From positions 86,941,730 to 87,005,729 of the forward strand of contig CM030363.1 of the NCBI GenBank assembly GCA_017893485.1: DNA of 64,000 bases, given 5' to 3'. This DNA is from Hemerocallis citrina (lineage: Eukaryota; Streptophyta; Magnoliopsida; Asparagales; Asphodelaceae). How positions within the stretch are numbered: position 1 is the first letter of the stretch; each line of letters starts with the position of its first letter. Below are positions 43,837-56,100 of the stretch, in pieces. The notes beneath the pieces were generated by a model that was not told where the DNA came from, did no database searches, and saw nothing but the letters and a program-made list of their open reading frames with translations. Position numbers and translations under genes: made by a program.

Positions 43837-45074
43837 TTAAGTGCTCTCTTTGTATTTTATGAGATGTTTGGCGTTCCAAGTCCTCGATATCTTCTTCCCT
43901 TCCAAATCTTCAAGTCGGTAAGCTTCTGGGCAGACAAGTTGTGAGACTTTGTAAGGTCCTTCCCAGTTAGGGGCGAGCTTTCCCTTCTTCCGAGGGACGG
44001 ATATTTTGAGATTTCGAAGGACAAGGTCCCCTTCTTGAATGTTAGCCAGCTGCACCTTCTTGTTATAGAATCTCTCTACCCTCTACTGGTAGATGTTTCT
44101 TCGGAAGATGGATTTCTCTCAGACTTCTTCAAGAAGGTCAAGGTGAGCTCAAATGTCGTTCGAGATATGTTCTTGGTTGAACGAGAAGAAGCGAGGAAAA
44201 GGTATTACGACTTCTTGAGGGATAAGAGTTTCTGTGCCGAATGTAAGGTTGAACGGGGACTCGCCCGTGGGGATTCTTTTTGTCAGAGTACACTCGGAAA
44301 TTCTTCAACCCATTGTCCCCTGGCAGCTTCACCAAGTCTCTTTTTAAGACGATCCAAGATTTTATGATTGATGTTCTCGGCTTGGCCATTGGTCCCAGAG
44401 TGTGACACTAAAGAGAAACACTGCTCAATACCCAAGTCAGTGCAAAACTGACAGAACCTTTTACTAGCGAATTGAGTATCATTATTAGTAACTAAAATGC
44501 GAGGGATCCCAAAGCGGCAGACTATGTTCTTCCAAAACAAATGTTGGATTCGATGCTCGATGATCATTGCCAGTGGTTCAGCTTCTATCCATTTTGTAAA
44601 GTAGTAGACTGTGTCCACTAAGAAGGTTTGTTGTCTAATGGCAGGAGGGAACGGCCCGAGTAGATCCATCCCCCACATAGAGAATGGGATTGGGCTTGAC
44701 ATTGAACTAAGGTTGGCTTAAGGAATTCACTTTACGGAGGAGTGTCTCTGACACGAGGGACATTGGTAGACGTAAGCTTGAGCATCACGTAGGAGAGTGG
44801 GCCAGTAGTGCCTATGGTTAAGGATCTTCCGTGCCAGGGACTTTGCACCCATATGGCTGCCACCTATTCCTTCGTGAACGTCTCACAAGGCATAGTTGGC
44901 TTCTTTGGGTGAGAGGCACCGAAGGTATGGTCGATCATCGACCTGAGAGTAGGAGCACTTGTAGAGAACCCCTTCTATGAGTGCGTACCTTTCAGCCCTT
45001 ACCCAAGTCTTTTTTGATTCTTTGATATCCGCCGGGAGGATTCCTTTGTCGAGGAAATCGATCAGAGGTTTCAT
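43837..45074 (-). pseudogene. Integrase of Tat copy C
   Basis: The N-terminal part is at 45074-44883 (VDDRPYLRCLSPKEANYAL), the core at 44702-44283 (GMDLLGPFPPA, FTKWIEAEPLAMI, NGQAEN, WVEEFPSVL) and the C-terminal part at 44055-43837 (QLVCPEAYRLEDLEGKKISR, WNAKHLIKYKE). Two catalytic aspartates are lost. The motif before FTKW is VYYF instead of IDYF (about 44604), and NNDTQF stands where DNGTQF is expected (about 44484). Frameshifts separate the parts. Integration activity is not possible from this copy. Confidence 0.8.
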
Positions 45075-45092
45075 CCAACAGTCTTCGGGTGT

Positions 45093-45842
45093 TTAAGGGG
45101 TGATGATATGCATGAGTTTGACTGCTTCTTCTTCTTCGGTGCTTGGTTTCAGAAGGACCTCAATCAGTATAGTGTGGTCGAGTCCATAAAACGATGAGGA
45201 TGCAATTTTGGAGAGGGCCTCTGCTTGCCCATTTTCTTCATGCGAAATGCGAGTGACCTCAGCTTCTTGGAAAGTGGACATGATTTTCTTTACACACGCT
45301 AAGTACCTTATCATTCGGTCATCTCTCGCCTCGTATTCTCCTCGAATCTGGTTTACTACCAATTGGGAGTCACTGAATACTCTGATTCTTCGTGCCCCCA
45401 CTTTTTTTGCTAGGAGGAGATCGGCGATCATAGCTTCATACTCGACCTCGTTGTTCGAAGCTGGGAAACGGAGGCACAACGAGTATTGGAAGAAGAACTC
45501 ATCAGGACCAATCAAGATAACCCATGCTCCGCTCCTTTCGAGGCAAGAAGACCCATCCACGTAGACATTCCAAAGTGGGGGTTTGTCACCTTCCTCGGGA
45601 GGATCAGGGATCATGCGTTCGACGATGAATACGGCTAAGGCTTGGACCTTGATTGCGGTTCTTGGGGTGATAGGTGATATTGTGTTGGCTTAACTTAATA
45701 GACCATTTCATGAGCCTTCGGAGCTTTCAGGCTTGTAGAGAACTTGCTTGAGCGGTTGATCAGTGAGGACCCATATGGAGAGCGCTTGAAAGTAGGGTCT
45801 AAGCTTTCGGGCAGCCGTTACTAGAACATATGCCATTTTTTC
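45093..45842 (-). pseudogene. RNase H remnant and archaeal-type RNase H of Tat copy C
   Basis: 45614-45093 is an open frame for the second, archaeal-type RNase H. It has VYVDGSSCLERSGA, FPASNNEVEYEAM, RVFSDSQLVVNQIRGEYEA and NGQAEALSKIASSS, with all acidic residues in place. This is the domain that marks the Tat lineage. Upstream, 45842-45640 retains the end of the first RNase H (VLTDQPLKQVLYKP). At 45842 the Tat sequence stops at the truncated Tekay LTR. Confidence 0.8.
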
Positions 45843-46821
45843 AAGAGAGACTTGCCTTTAGACGGTTAATCTGAATATAATAGAATAACGGGATGTGAAT
45901 CCCGACGGCGACATGTGCAAGACACGTACAACCAACACACGAGCGCAACACCTACAAACAACGCACCCACGAAAGCACGTGCACTCTACGTGCAAGCAAA
46001 GCAACCAAACAGCAAGAATGCTGGCGATGGCAGCCGACAATGGCGAGGTGATTGTCGGTGGCACAGGAGTAGTCGATGCGGCAGAAGGTTGGAGTAAGGG
46101 CGGTGAGGTTGCGGTGGTCGAGCACAGAGCAGGGGTGGTCAGGAGGGTGGTTGACGACAGGATAAGGTGGTTAGGATGGCGAAGTGGAGGGATATGGCGA
46201 TAGTGAAGACGAGGGTGGTCGGTAATGATGATGAGGAAGACGGTGAGCAGAGGAAAATGATGGTGGGTGTGTGGCTCGAAGGTGGAAGAAGGGGCAGAGC
46301 AGTCGATGGGTTTCGACGGGGTGCATGCGGCGATTGAGGGATTGTGGTTGCTGGCGGGGCCCCGGGGTGGTCGGTGGACAAGAGATGGGATAAGGAAGGG
46401 CGATGGGATGGGTTCAACGAAGCAGAGGAGGAAGAAAGGAAGTTGAGGGTAGGAGAAGCACCGTATCGGCTAGGGTTTGGCTAGGCTAGGGGTTAGGGTT
46501 AGATTATATAGTGAATAGAATAAAAGGTGTTGGGTTATTGGGTTTCGGGTTGGAATCCAATAGGAGAAATAATAGGGTTTGGGTTTAGATCCACAATGGG
46601 AAAAATAATAAATGAATAAAAATAGGATTATAATTTGATTAATTGTGGATATCAACAAGCAAAAATTTTGAATAGGTCAGGAGACAAAAAAAAATTGAGG
46701 TGAAAGCAAATAATAAATTCTATCAATAGATAATCAATTTACAAGGTTCAGAAAAAAATAAGAAGAAAATCACTAAATAATAATTCCCAAAAAAATACAA
46801 TAATAGAAACCAGGGGTTACA
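45841..46821 (-). repeat. Truncated 3' LTR of the Tekay-type element
   Basis: The minus strand starts TGTAACCCCTGGTTTC at 46821 and aligns with 56163-55138. It ends abruptly where CAAGAGAGACTTGCC meets the Tat RNase H sequence. A purine tract, AAGGTGGGTAGGATT on the minus strand, precedes it (46822-46836). Confidence 0.85.
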
Positions 46822-46919
46822 AATCCTACCCACCTTACAAGAAGAATTTCGTCTTCGAAATTCATATAAGTGGTACATAGGGCAACCCCGAAAAGAAAAG
46901 AAAACAAAATAACTACTTA

Positions 46920-47893
46920 AACACATGATGGAACTTCTCCCGGATCTCTTCCTCCAACTCCCCAGTCGACTCACCCGGCAAGTGAGGATTCCAAGAAACT
47001 CGAACCAGCTTGATGGCTCTATTCTTCAACGCCTTCTTTCATCGGTCTAAGATAGAGAGTAGCTGAGTCTCACAGGACAAGTCCGGCCTCACGGACAACT
47101 CTGAGTAGTCAATCACATGACTGTCATCCCTGATGTACTTCCTGAGCTGGGAAACATGGAATACATCATGGACTCCAGACAGTGTCGGGGGTAGAGCAAG
47201 CCTATTGGCCACCTTGCTCACTCGCTCCACAACATCGAACGACCCAATAAAACGAGGACTCAGCTTGCCCACCCCTCCCCCCACCCCCCACCACCAAAGC
47301 GGATAACGCCTATCCATGGTGATACCTTAAGGAACACATGGTCCCCCGCTCTGACCTCCAAAGGCCTTCGATGAATATCTGCCCACTTCCTCTGCCTATC
47401 CTGGGCAGCCTGCAAGTGCTTCCTGATCTGAGCCACAACATCAACTGTCTTCATGATTAACTCAGGCCCCAAAAGTTTTCTCTCGCTGATATCATCCCAA
47501 TAGATCGGCGACCTACACTTGCGCCCATACAGAGCCTCAAATGGTGCGGCCTTGAGACTCGCCTGATAACTTTTGTTGTATGAGAACTCGGCTAAGTACA
47601 GATGATCTTCCCACGAATCTCCAAACTGAAGAACGTAGGATCGCAACATGTCTTCTAGGGTCTGAATCGTCCTTTCCGACTATCCATCTGTCTAAGGATA
47701 GAATGTTGTACTATAGCTCAACTTAGTACCCAAGCTCTTCTGCAGACTCTCCCAAAACTGAGACCTGAATCTCGTATTTCTATCTGATACAATGCTGACA
47801 GGAACTCCATGCAGTCTGACAACCTCTTGAATATACTTCTCAGCCAAACTCTCAGTGGACTGATCCACACGGAAGGGAATGAAGTGGGCACAC
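46920..47893 (-). pseudogene. Tekay integrase C-terminal half with chromodomain-like end
   Basis: The core continues from 47890 (CAHFIPFRVDQSTESLAEKY, VSIVSDRNTRFRSQFW with the second catalytic Asp, SYSTTFYP). A stop then lies near 47683-47690. Next is 47649-47260 (FGDSWEDHLYLAEFSYNKSY, EALYGRKCRSPIYWDDISE). The end, 47250-46920, has DVFHVSQLRKYIRDDSHVID and then a region with VRVSWNPHLP where chromodomain elements carry their targeting module. Stops and frameshifts occur throughout. This end is characteristic of Tekay/Del chromoviruses. Confidence 0.8.
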
Positions 47894-49639
47894 TGATGAC
47901 AGCTCAGATATCTAAATGAATAGGTAATCTGAACACAAATTATAAAACCTCGCAAGTGTACGAATTGTTTTCAGAAGCGTAGTGAAAAGCAAGGGTCGAT
48001 CCCGCAGAGATTGTGGTAATTAACTCACTAATCAATAATCAGAAATGCTTGTCATAAAGTTTTATTCTAAAAGTATGTTTTGAAAGGAAATGAGATCTAG
48101 ATCAAGTAGTCCTCAATTTGAATCACAAAATATCTATTGAATTAGTTGGGCTTGATTTCCACCTATAGTCACGAATGCTAAATTAACTTCTACACTACTC
48201 AAATCACTCATGTTTGTTCATTTAAGGGCATGGTATCTACTCCTTAAATTTAAGATTTCCCTAGACTAAGAATTAGGCATGGTATCTACTCTAATTCGTT
48301 TCTTTCCTTAAGTATTTAGCATGATATCTACTAAGTTGCACTTGAAGAAAGCATAGGAACGATGGAAATTAACAAACACTCAAAGCTCTAGAAGTTGGTA
48401 TCAAATCTCGATCCTCCAAGTTGATTAAACCAAGAACCTAAATGATTCTTGTGTTACTAGTTATGAGAATAAGACATTAATCATCTCTATTACGCATATA
48501 ACAGATTCAATTTTATAATAAGCAACTTGATAACTTAAGGTTCTTCAGTTCAGTCGACTATCGCTAGATCTCAGTCGACTGAACTGCGAACTTTCTAACA
48601 CATGTTTGATTCATATTATAAGTTTGATCAAGACAACCAGGTTTAATCAATAAGTGATAAAAGTAGTGCTTTAGAAGTTTTGTAAAACACTACATGACTA
48701 AGGTTTCAATCAGCCCAATAATGAATTTAGTTGCACATAATCCAACTTTTATTGACTAACAATTTTGAATACATGACTCTAACCATAAGAACAAAAACTA
48801 GAGAGAGAAAAAGTAGCACTGATTTGTATGATGTTTAGCTTTGAAGTCAACTTGATCTGCTTCTAAGTCGACTTGATCTCGTCCTCCAGTGGCACTCGAT
48901 CTCCTCCTTTGTTTGATTGTACTTGATCTTCTTTCGTTGATTCCTTCTCTCTTAGATATTTTTTTTTTCCTGATTCGAGATATCTTCTAAACTGTGTATT
49001 CCCACATTTTTATAGTTTTTTTTGCCCCATCTACAGATCTCAAGTTCCAGATTTCTATCTTCTCACACATCAGATATGGATTGAGTCAAATCTTAATACT
49101 TGCCAAACCCAGGTCTCTAACTTGATTGTTAGAAAGTTGTTATTTGCAGCTAACTTGGATTTTTACCACTCAATCTGATTCATTTGCGGATTTGGATGAG
49201 GGTGAATCTCAACTGTTCTTATCTCTAATTCCAGATTTCATGCCCGTTCAGTCGACTATTGGCTAAGAATCAGTCGACTATTCCGCAAACTTTTGGGAAC
49301 TCAAACCAGTCATAGCAGTCGACTGTTGAATAGGAGTCAGTCGACTGTTCTGCAAAGCTTCGGCAACTCAACCCACTCTGTTCAGTCGACTGTAGTCAAG
49401 GAACCAGTCGACTGTATTCAGCAGCTTCTCAGAAATGTTTTGATGCAAAATTAAGGTTCTTCATTCCAGTGTATCATCCTCACAGTGCTGGATTAGTCTT
49501 GAATCTGCTTCGTTTAGTTGCTTTTAGGCTATTTCCTATGGAAAAGAGAAAAGAAGAGTAAATTACCACAGATAGAGAATTTAACTATCTAATTGCATTC
49601 AGATATAGCTCCAAAATGTGGACATTAACAGATTTATCA
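47894..49639 (-). mobile_element. Solo LTR, probably Athila-like, in the Tekay integrase
   Basis: It starts TGATGACAGCTCAG and ends GATTTATCA, with CACAC on both sides (47889-47893 and 49640-49644), a perfect 5-bp duplication. Removing it restores the integrase motif DRLTK followed by CAHFIPF. On the minus strand the last 150 bases read GGGATCGACCCTTGC and GTACACTTGCGAGG, a signature usual at the 3' end of Athila-type LTRs; this identification is from memory. It contains four pairs of CAGTCGACT palindromes. There is no coding sequence. Confidence 0.8.
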
Positions 49640-50630
49640 CACACTTCGTCAACCGGTCCACTATCACCCAGATAGTATTATGACCCTTGGGACTTCTCGG
49701 CAAAGCTATCACAAAATCCGTTGTGATATTCTCCCATTTCCACTCTCGGATTGGAAGAGGCTGCAACAGTCCTGCGGTCCTCTGATGCTCTTCCTTCACT
49801 TGCTGGCAAACCAAATACTGTGACATAAACCTTGCCACAGCTCTCTTCATACTGTGCCACAAAAAATGCTGCTTCAGATCCCTGTACATCTTGGTACCTC
49901 CAGGATGAATAGAATAGGGAAACTGATGAGCTTCTTCAAGTAGCTTCTGCCAGACTTCTCCTCTAGGTACACACAACCTAGAGCCAAAATGAAGAGACCC
50001 GTCTGAAAGAATGATCAAATCAGCTCTCAAGCTTGCTTCCACTTCACTTTGGAACATCTGCAATTGATGAACGCCCGCTTGGGCTTTCTTGATCTGCTCT
50101 ACCAAAGAAGACTGCAACTGCAACATCATGAACTGCTGTGCTGACCTAGGAAGAATCACATCCAACTCCATCCTTCTTATATCCTCCACAAATTTCTTCT
50201 GCTTAGTAAGGAACATAGAAGTAGGTCTTCTACTCAAAGCATTAGGCACCATGTTCACCTTGCTTGGGTGATACTACAAATTGATGTCATAATCTGCCAT
50301 CAACTCCAACCATCTTCTTTACCTCATATTCAACTCCTTCTGTATTAACACATACTTGAGGCTCTTGTGATCTGTGAAAATCTCCACTCTATTCACAAGT
50401 ACATAATGCCTCCATAACTTCAAGGCAAAATTACGGCTGCAAGCTCCAGATCATGCGTGGGATAGTTCATAAAAGCTTCATCACAAGCCTCATCCCAATC
50501 AAACTTCTGCACCTTCATCAAACTGGTCAAGGGTCCAGCTATGTTCGAGAAATCCTAAACAAACTTATGATAATACCTTGCCAATCCAAGAAAGCTTCGC
50601 ACTTCAGATGCTGACTTCGAAACCGATCAA
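49640..50630 (-). pseudogene. Tekay integrase N-terminal half and RNase H remnant
   Basis: The long open part (50258 to the solo LTR) has NMVPNALSRR (end of RNase H), then the integrase zinc-finger region (SIHPGGTKMYRDLKQHFLWH, YLVCQQVKEEHQRTAGLLQP). It then shows KWENITTDFVIALPRSPKGH with the first catalytic Asp, and IWVIVDRLTK. The next residues are cut by the solo LTR. One zinc-ligand position reads YLVC where CLVC is usual. RNase H upstream (50630-50260) is broken by stops. Confidence 0.75.
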
Positions 50631-51790
50631 TCCTTGAACGCAGAGATCTTTGACAGATCCATAGAAACACCATCACCGAAAATAATATGACCCAGAAAAG
50701 CAACCGGTCCTAGCCAAAACTCACACTTACTGAGCTTCCCATACAACTGGTTCTCCCTCAAAGTCTGCAGAACAACCCTCAAATGTTCAGCATGATCTTC
50801 TCGGTTCCGAGAATACACCAGAATGTCTTCAATGAAGACCATGATAAACTGATCCAAAAAGGGCAAGAACACCCTCTTCATCAGACTCATGAACACTGTT
50901 AGTGTATTGGTAACTCCGAACGACATTACCAAGAACTCGTAATACCCATACCTCGTCCAAAAATCCATTTTCTGAACATTCTCTGAATTCACCTTAACTT
51001 GATGAAGACCGGAACGGAGATCCAACTTCGAGAAAACAGAAGCACCTCCTAGTTGGTCAAACAAATCATCAATCCTCGGCAATGGGTACCGATTCTTCAT
51101 TGTGACATTGTTCAACTCTCGATAGTCAATGCAAAGTCTGCGGTTGCCATCCTTCTTGTTGACGAACAAAACTGGAGCTCCCCGAGCCTGATAAAACCCT
51201 TATCCAATAATTCCTGAACTTGCACCTTCAGTTTTGCCAATTCAACAGGTGCCATGCGGTACGGACTCTTCGAGATAGGTGTCGTACCCGGCTGAACATC
51301 AATGCTGAACTCTACTTCTCGGTCAGGAGGTAATCTGGGCAATTCCTCCGGAAAGACATCAAGGAAGTCCCGCACAACCAAGGGTGCAACATCCCCATCA
51401 GTGCATAACGACTCAAGTGTAGCAGCCTTAGGGTCCAACGAGCTCATGACACACCCTAAAGTTGTCTCACCCACAAGCAACTCGAACTCTGGTTGCCCAG
51501 GAAGCCTGAAAGTCACCTTCTTCCCTCGATAATCAATCACGGCATGAGAAACACCCAACCAATCCATGCTCAAAATAACATCAAAGCCAGAAATGGGAAT
51601 CACAATCAGATCAGCCACAAAATCCACACCACCTATCAGCAAAGGGCTTTGCTTGCAAACCCTAGAACAGACAATGACACCTCCACCTGTGGTGATGTCC
51701 CAAGCTGCATGCATAGCGTCGCTTGCCAAACAATGCTAATCAACAAAGCGAGATGAAACAAAGGTGTGGGTTGCTGCCAGAGTCAAATAA
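50627..51790 (-). pseudogene. Tekay protease and reverse transcriptase
   Basis: Protease begins with LFDSGS (about 51790) and continues VIPISGFDVILSMDWLG. The spacer has VRDFLDVFPEELPRLPPDRE and PYRMAPVELAKLKVQVQELL. After a frame change near 51169, RT shows [53 protein letters not shown] and a catalytic motif FIEDILVYS, where FIDDILVYS is expected. The first Asp of the active-site pair is Glu (about 50829-50831). The end is [19 protein letters not shown]. Confidence 0.85.
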
Positions 51791-51984
51791 AACATAAGCT
51801 AGAAGAGAGAAAACTAAAATAACACCTGCAACCACTCTAATAGCTGCCTTTGCTTCCTCAGTAGTCGGGTTATAGGCCAGATCACAGCCTCCAGTCTGAC
51901 CTCCCCTAGGGGCCACTTGCCTCTTATCAAAGACTTGCCTCTACGGTGGAAGAGGCGGTCCGCCCTAACCACGAGCCAGTGCTC

Positions 51985-52984
51985 CCTGCTGAGCTGTACC
52001 TCCAATCTGCAGAGGATTTCTGTTCTTAGGACAGTCCCGAATCATGTGATCACTGCTCCCACATGCAAGGCATAGCCGATTGGCTACTCTGCTGTCCCGC
52101 CGTGAATGTCCAGCCTTATGATAGTAGTCGCAAGTTTGAACCGTCCTCGGGGCAACAGGCGGTACGGTTGTGCTCTCATGGGAGGGGTCGGAACTGGCCT
52201 ACGAATAGGTCCCCCATTAGGCAAAACTGCAATAGGGTACTGAACAGCCCGCTGAGAAAAACTCAACCTCCTAACAGTCTGCTCCTGAATCCTGACCGCA
52301 TCCAAAATGTCGGCATAGGCACAAAGCCGAAGGGCAGCTAAGCGGTCCTGAAATGTGAAAGCTCAAGCCCAACTGAAATCTGCGAGCCCTGTCCTCATCA
52401 GTGACTACCAGGGCAGGAGAAATGCAGCTAAGCCGAGTAAACTCTACAGCATACTCGTCTACGGAACGGTTCCCCTAGGTTAAGGAAACGAACTGTCGTT
52501 CTATTTCTGCCTTGGTCACACTAGAAAAGAACTTCGCCATGAAGCTCTCCATGAAAGTATCCCACTCGATGGGCCTCGCAAACCTTTCAGTCTCAGACTG
52601 CCACCAGATATGGGAGAGATCCACCAGTTGGATGCTATTTACATCCACACGATCAACATTAGCAACTCGAGCTGCAATCAACAACTGCTCCGTCCGAATA
52701 AGCCATTTCTCGGCCTCCAGCGGCGTCTCAGTGCCCGAAAACTTATCGGGGTGCAAACGCATGAAGTTTACCACTGTACCGGGCTTTGGTGGCAGTTGCC
52801 TAGGTGTAGGTACAGCGGCAGTTCGGTTTGCCACCTCCAATGCAGCCCTCATCAATTCATTATGTTCCTGCTGAAGGGCCATCATCTGCTGCATCGTCTG
52901 AAGAATAGCAGCATTATCTGGCTGCTCATCCCTCGGACAGGAAGAGGAAGAAGCTCCGTGAGCCATAGTCTGCAACAAGATCAA
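51985..52984 (-). pseudogene. Tekay gag
   Basis: The N-terminal part (52984-52475, ATG after the leader) has LRLHPDKFSGTETPLEAEKW, LSHIWWQSETERF, WDTFMESFMAKFF and RQFVSLT, the usual chromovirus gag core. After stops, a CCHC knuckle, CLACGSSDHMIRDC, is found at about 52065-52024. Frames change at least three times between the two. Confidence 0.8.
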
Positions 52985-53124
52985 ACACGGTCAGTACCCA
53001 GAATATACGTTGATTATTACATGTTCATGTGATCAACGTGGTGCACACATTATTGAGTTAAACTGGCTAAGCCAGACTTGAATAACATATCAGTCAAACA
53101 TGACAAACACATTAGCCAAACTTG

Positions 53125-53137
53125 GGCTCTGATACCA
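53125..53137 (-). promoter_or_regulatory. Primer binding site of the Tekay-type element
   Basis: The minus strand reads TGGTATCAGAGCC, the standard sequence complementary to the initiator tRNA-Met 3' end. It sits about 10 bases from the LTR end. Confidence 0.85.
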
Positions 53138-53146
53138 CTAAAAACC

Positions 53147-56100
53147 TATCGTGCCCCCTTCTCAAAATACAGGAATACGAGTACGTAACGAAGGCCCAGC
53201 GAATGATGTAAACACCATCCATAAGCTATACCATTCTAAATCAACAATATGAACAACAATACAACCATTCAAGAGAATATTATCACATAAACAAAGAACA
53301 ACTTCAGTATAAATAAAATAATTCAAAACATAATATCTAACATTTGGGAGAAAATAAACTCCGGGTCATAAAAGCCCAAAACAAAGTACAATATCAATAA
53401 CAATGTTCAAAAGAAAAAATAGCATCAAGATAATTCAAGCAGTTAATTCTTGGGCTCCATCTTCTAAAATTGTTACTCACTAATTCCTTCTGGTATCACT
53501 CCTTCGGTACCTGTAAACTCGTGATCTAAAAATAGGAAAAATAATGTCCTTAGAGCAAGTCACAGACAGCAAGTAGTGGAAAATAGATAACAAAAAAAAA
53601 AGCATGGTATATCAAGAATGAAGGACTCGATCAAAGTCAAGAACAAAGACAAAGATTGACAATAATATCAAGGGTCTATGTTTAATTATGCAATAATCGA
53701 TATTTTCAATTCAAGTCCAATATCGATGACGGCATACGGGATCAAGCAATGCAATCTCAAGTGAGGCTTATTATTTATTTTATTAACCTATCTAATGCAC
53801 GTAGTACTGTGTCCCATACCACAGGTTCGGTGCATGCAAACAAGTGAACGTTTTAGACTATGATGGTGAACTCAACAGATCGTGTACTCGGCGTCGTAAC
53901 AATAATTAACAATCAATAATTAACAATCAATAATTTGCAATCGATACTCCACCTTCCAATCAATCAATGTAAATAATAAGGCATTTACCGAGTTCAGTCT
54001 CCGATTGTTCACTACCAAGTCGACCCATAAGCCCCCAGCTTGTTAACATTTTATTTCATCCTATGTGAGCATGCAAGAAGATGTTAAGATTGTGTAATGC
54101 AAGGTGTGACTAATTCTACTAATTACAGGCAAGACAAGAAACATATATATTAAATATATACAAATCATACAATCTGGACAGCAAGACATTACTGCACAAA
54201 TAAAAGATATTCCCGTTGCTATTGAAAAGCAAATTTGGATCCGTTAGAAGTTATAGAAACTAGACTTTCGGTCGGTTCCAGCGAATATACACACGATATA
54301 TAAAAATCACAGAAACTGGGTTCAAATTTTTCTTTTTTTACAGATTTTATATTCAGGTAGCAGGTTATAGATTGTGTTCACCTATATGTATCAGGTCTGA
54401 ATAATCATCAAATAATTCCACAAAATTGAGGATGATTCCTACGCATGTCTAGTTTCAGCCAAATTTATTTCACATTTTAATTTTATTGTTAATATGTTCT
54501 GTTATTAATAAATCTAGTGATACACATAAAATTGTGAATCTGGAAATCCAGACCTAGCAGTACTAAAAGTCAGATATCTGGTAGATTATAAATCGGAATT
54601 CAATTCCTTCGAATGATCTGGAAAGTAGACACATGGAGCTACAATTCATGTTTACAAAGTTTATTCAAATTACTACAGCAACAGGTTTAAAAGTCTGATA
54701 CAAAAAGAAATAGACAGCAGGCCAGAAAATAATTTAACATAAATTGGCAATATTTTCATCACACAAGCATGCAATATCATGGAATTTAATTAACAAAAGT
54801 TTTATTTGGTGATTAACATGAAATTTCAGTATTAACGATGCAATTTACAATCAGGGTAACTAGTTCATGGAAATAATTTTCAATCGGGAACATCCTAGTC
54901 ATCAAACAATTCTATAATACAGATCTAGTTATTTTCATGTATAACGTGCTTATGCAATGTGCAATAGGGACTAGGTTCGAGTTGAAATTATTGACACGAA
55001 GTCAAGAATATCTTGGGTTAGCTCGTGTAAACCCTCAATATACTCAACAGAAGACAAACAGTACAACAATATGATAAACAATCAGGATCTACTTGCGGAG
55101 ATCAAACGAATTCTTGAACAAGAAAAATAAACTAGTTCAAGAGAGACTTGCCTTTAGACGGTTAATCTAAATATAATAAAATAACAGGATGGGAATTCCG
55201 ACGGCGACACGTGCAAAACACGTACAACCAACACACGAGCGCAACACGTGCAAACAACGAACCCACGAAAGCACGTGCACTCTACGTGCAAGCAAAGCAA
55301 CCAAATAGCAGGAACGCTGGCGATGGCAGCCGGCACTAGCGAGGTGGTTGTCGACAGCACAGGGGCAGTCGACGTGGCATGGGGTTGGAGTCGGGGCGGT
55401 GAGGTTGTGGTGGTCGATGGGGGCACAAAGCAGGGGGTGGTCGGGAGGGGTTTTGACGACAGGATGAGGTGGTCGGGATGGCGAAGTGGAGGGAGATGGC
55501 GATGGTGAAGACGAGGGTGGTCGGCGATGACGAGGAGGAAGGCGGTGGGCAGTGGAAAACAATGGTGGGTTGTGGTACGGCTCGAAGGTGGTAGAAGGGG
55601 CAGAGCAGTCAATGGGTTTCGACGGGGTGCAGGCGACGATCGAGGGGTTGCGGTTGCTAGCGGGGCCTCGGGGTGGTCGGTGGACGAGAGATGGAGTGAG
55701 GAAGGGCGACGGGATGGGTTCAACGAAGCAGTGGAGGAAGAAAGGAAGTCGGGGGTAGGAGAAGCACAGTAGCGGCTAGGGTTAGGCTAGGTTAGGGGTT
55801 AGGGTTAGATTATATAGTGAATAGAATAAGAGGTGTTGGGTTATTGGGTTTCGGGGTGGAATCCAATAGGAGAAATAATAGGGTTTGGGTTCAGATCCGA
55901 AAGGGGGAAAATAATAAATGAATAAAAATTGGATTATAATTTGATTAATTGAGGATATCAACAAGCAAAAAATTTGAATAGGATGATCAACAAATTTTTT
56001 TAGCAAAAAAATTTAAATAGACCAGCAGACAACAAAAATTGAGTTGAAAGCAAATAATAAATTCTATCCATAGATAATCAAATTACAGGGTTTAGAAAAG

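Noticed and set aside
50627..51790. Endogenous pararetrovirus as an alternative for the RT
   Set aside because: RT is followed by RNase H and a chromodomain-type integrase between LTRs, which fits a gypsy retrotransposon.
55154..55723. 189-residue Pro/Ser/Thr-rich frame in the Tekay LTR
   Set aside because: Low-complexity composition, damaged in the second LTR copy and located in the untranslated leader.
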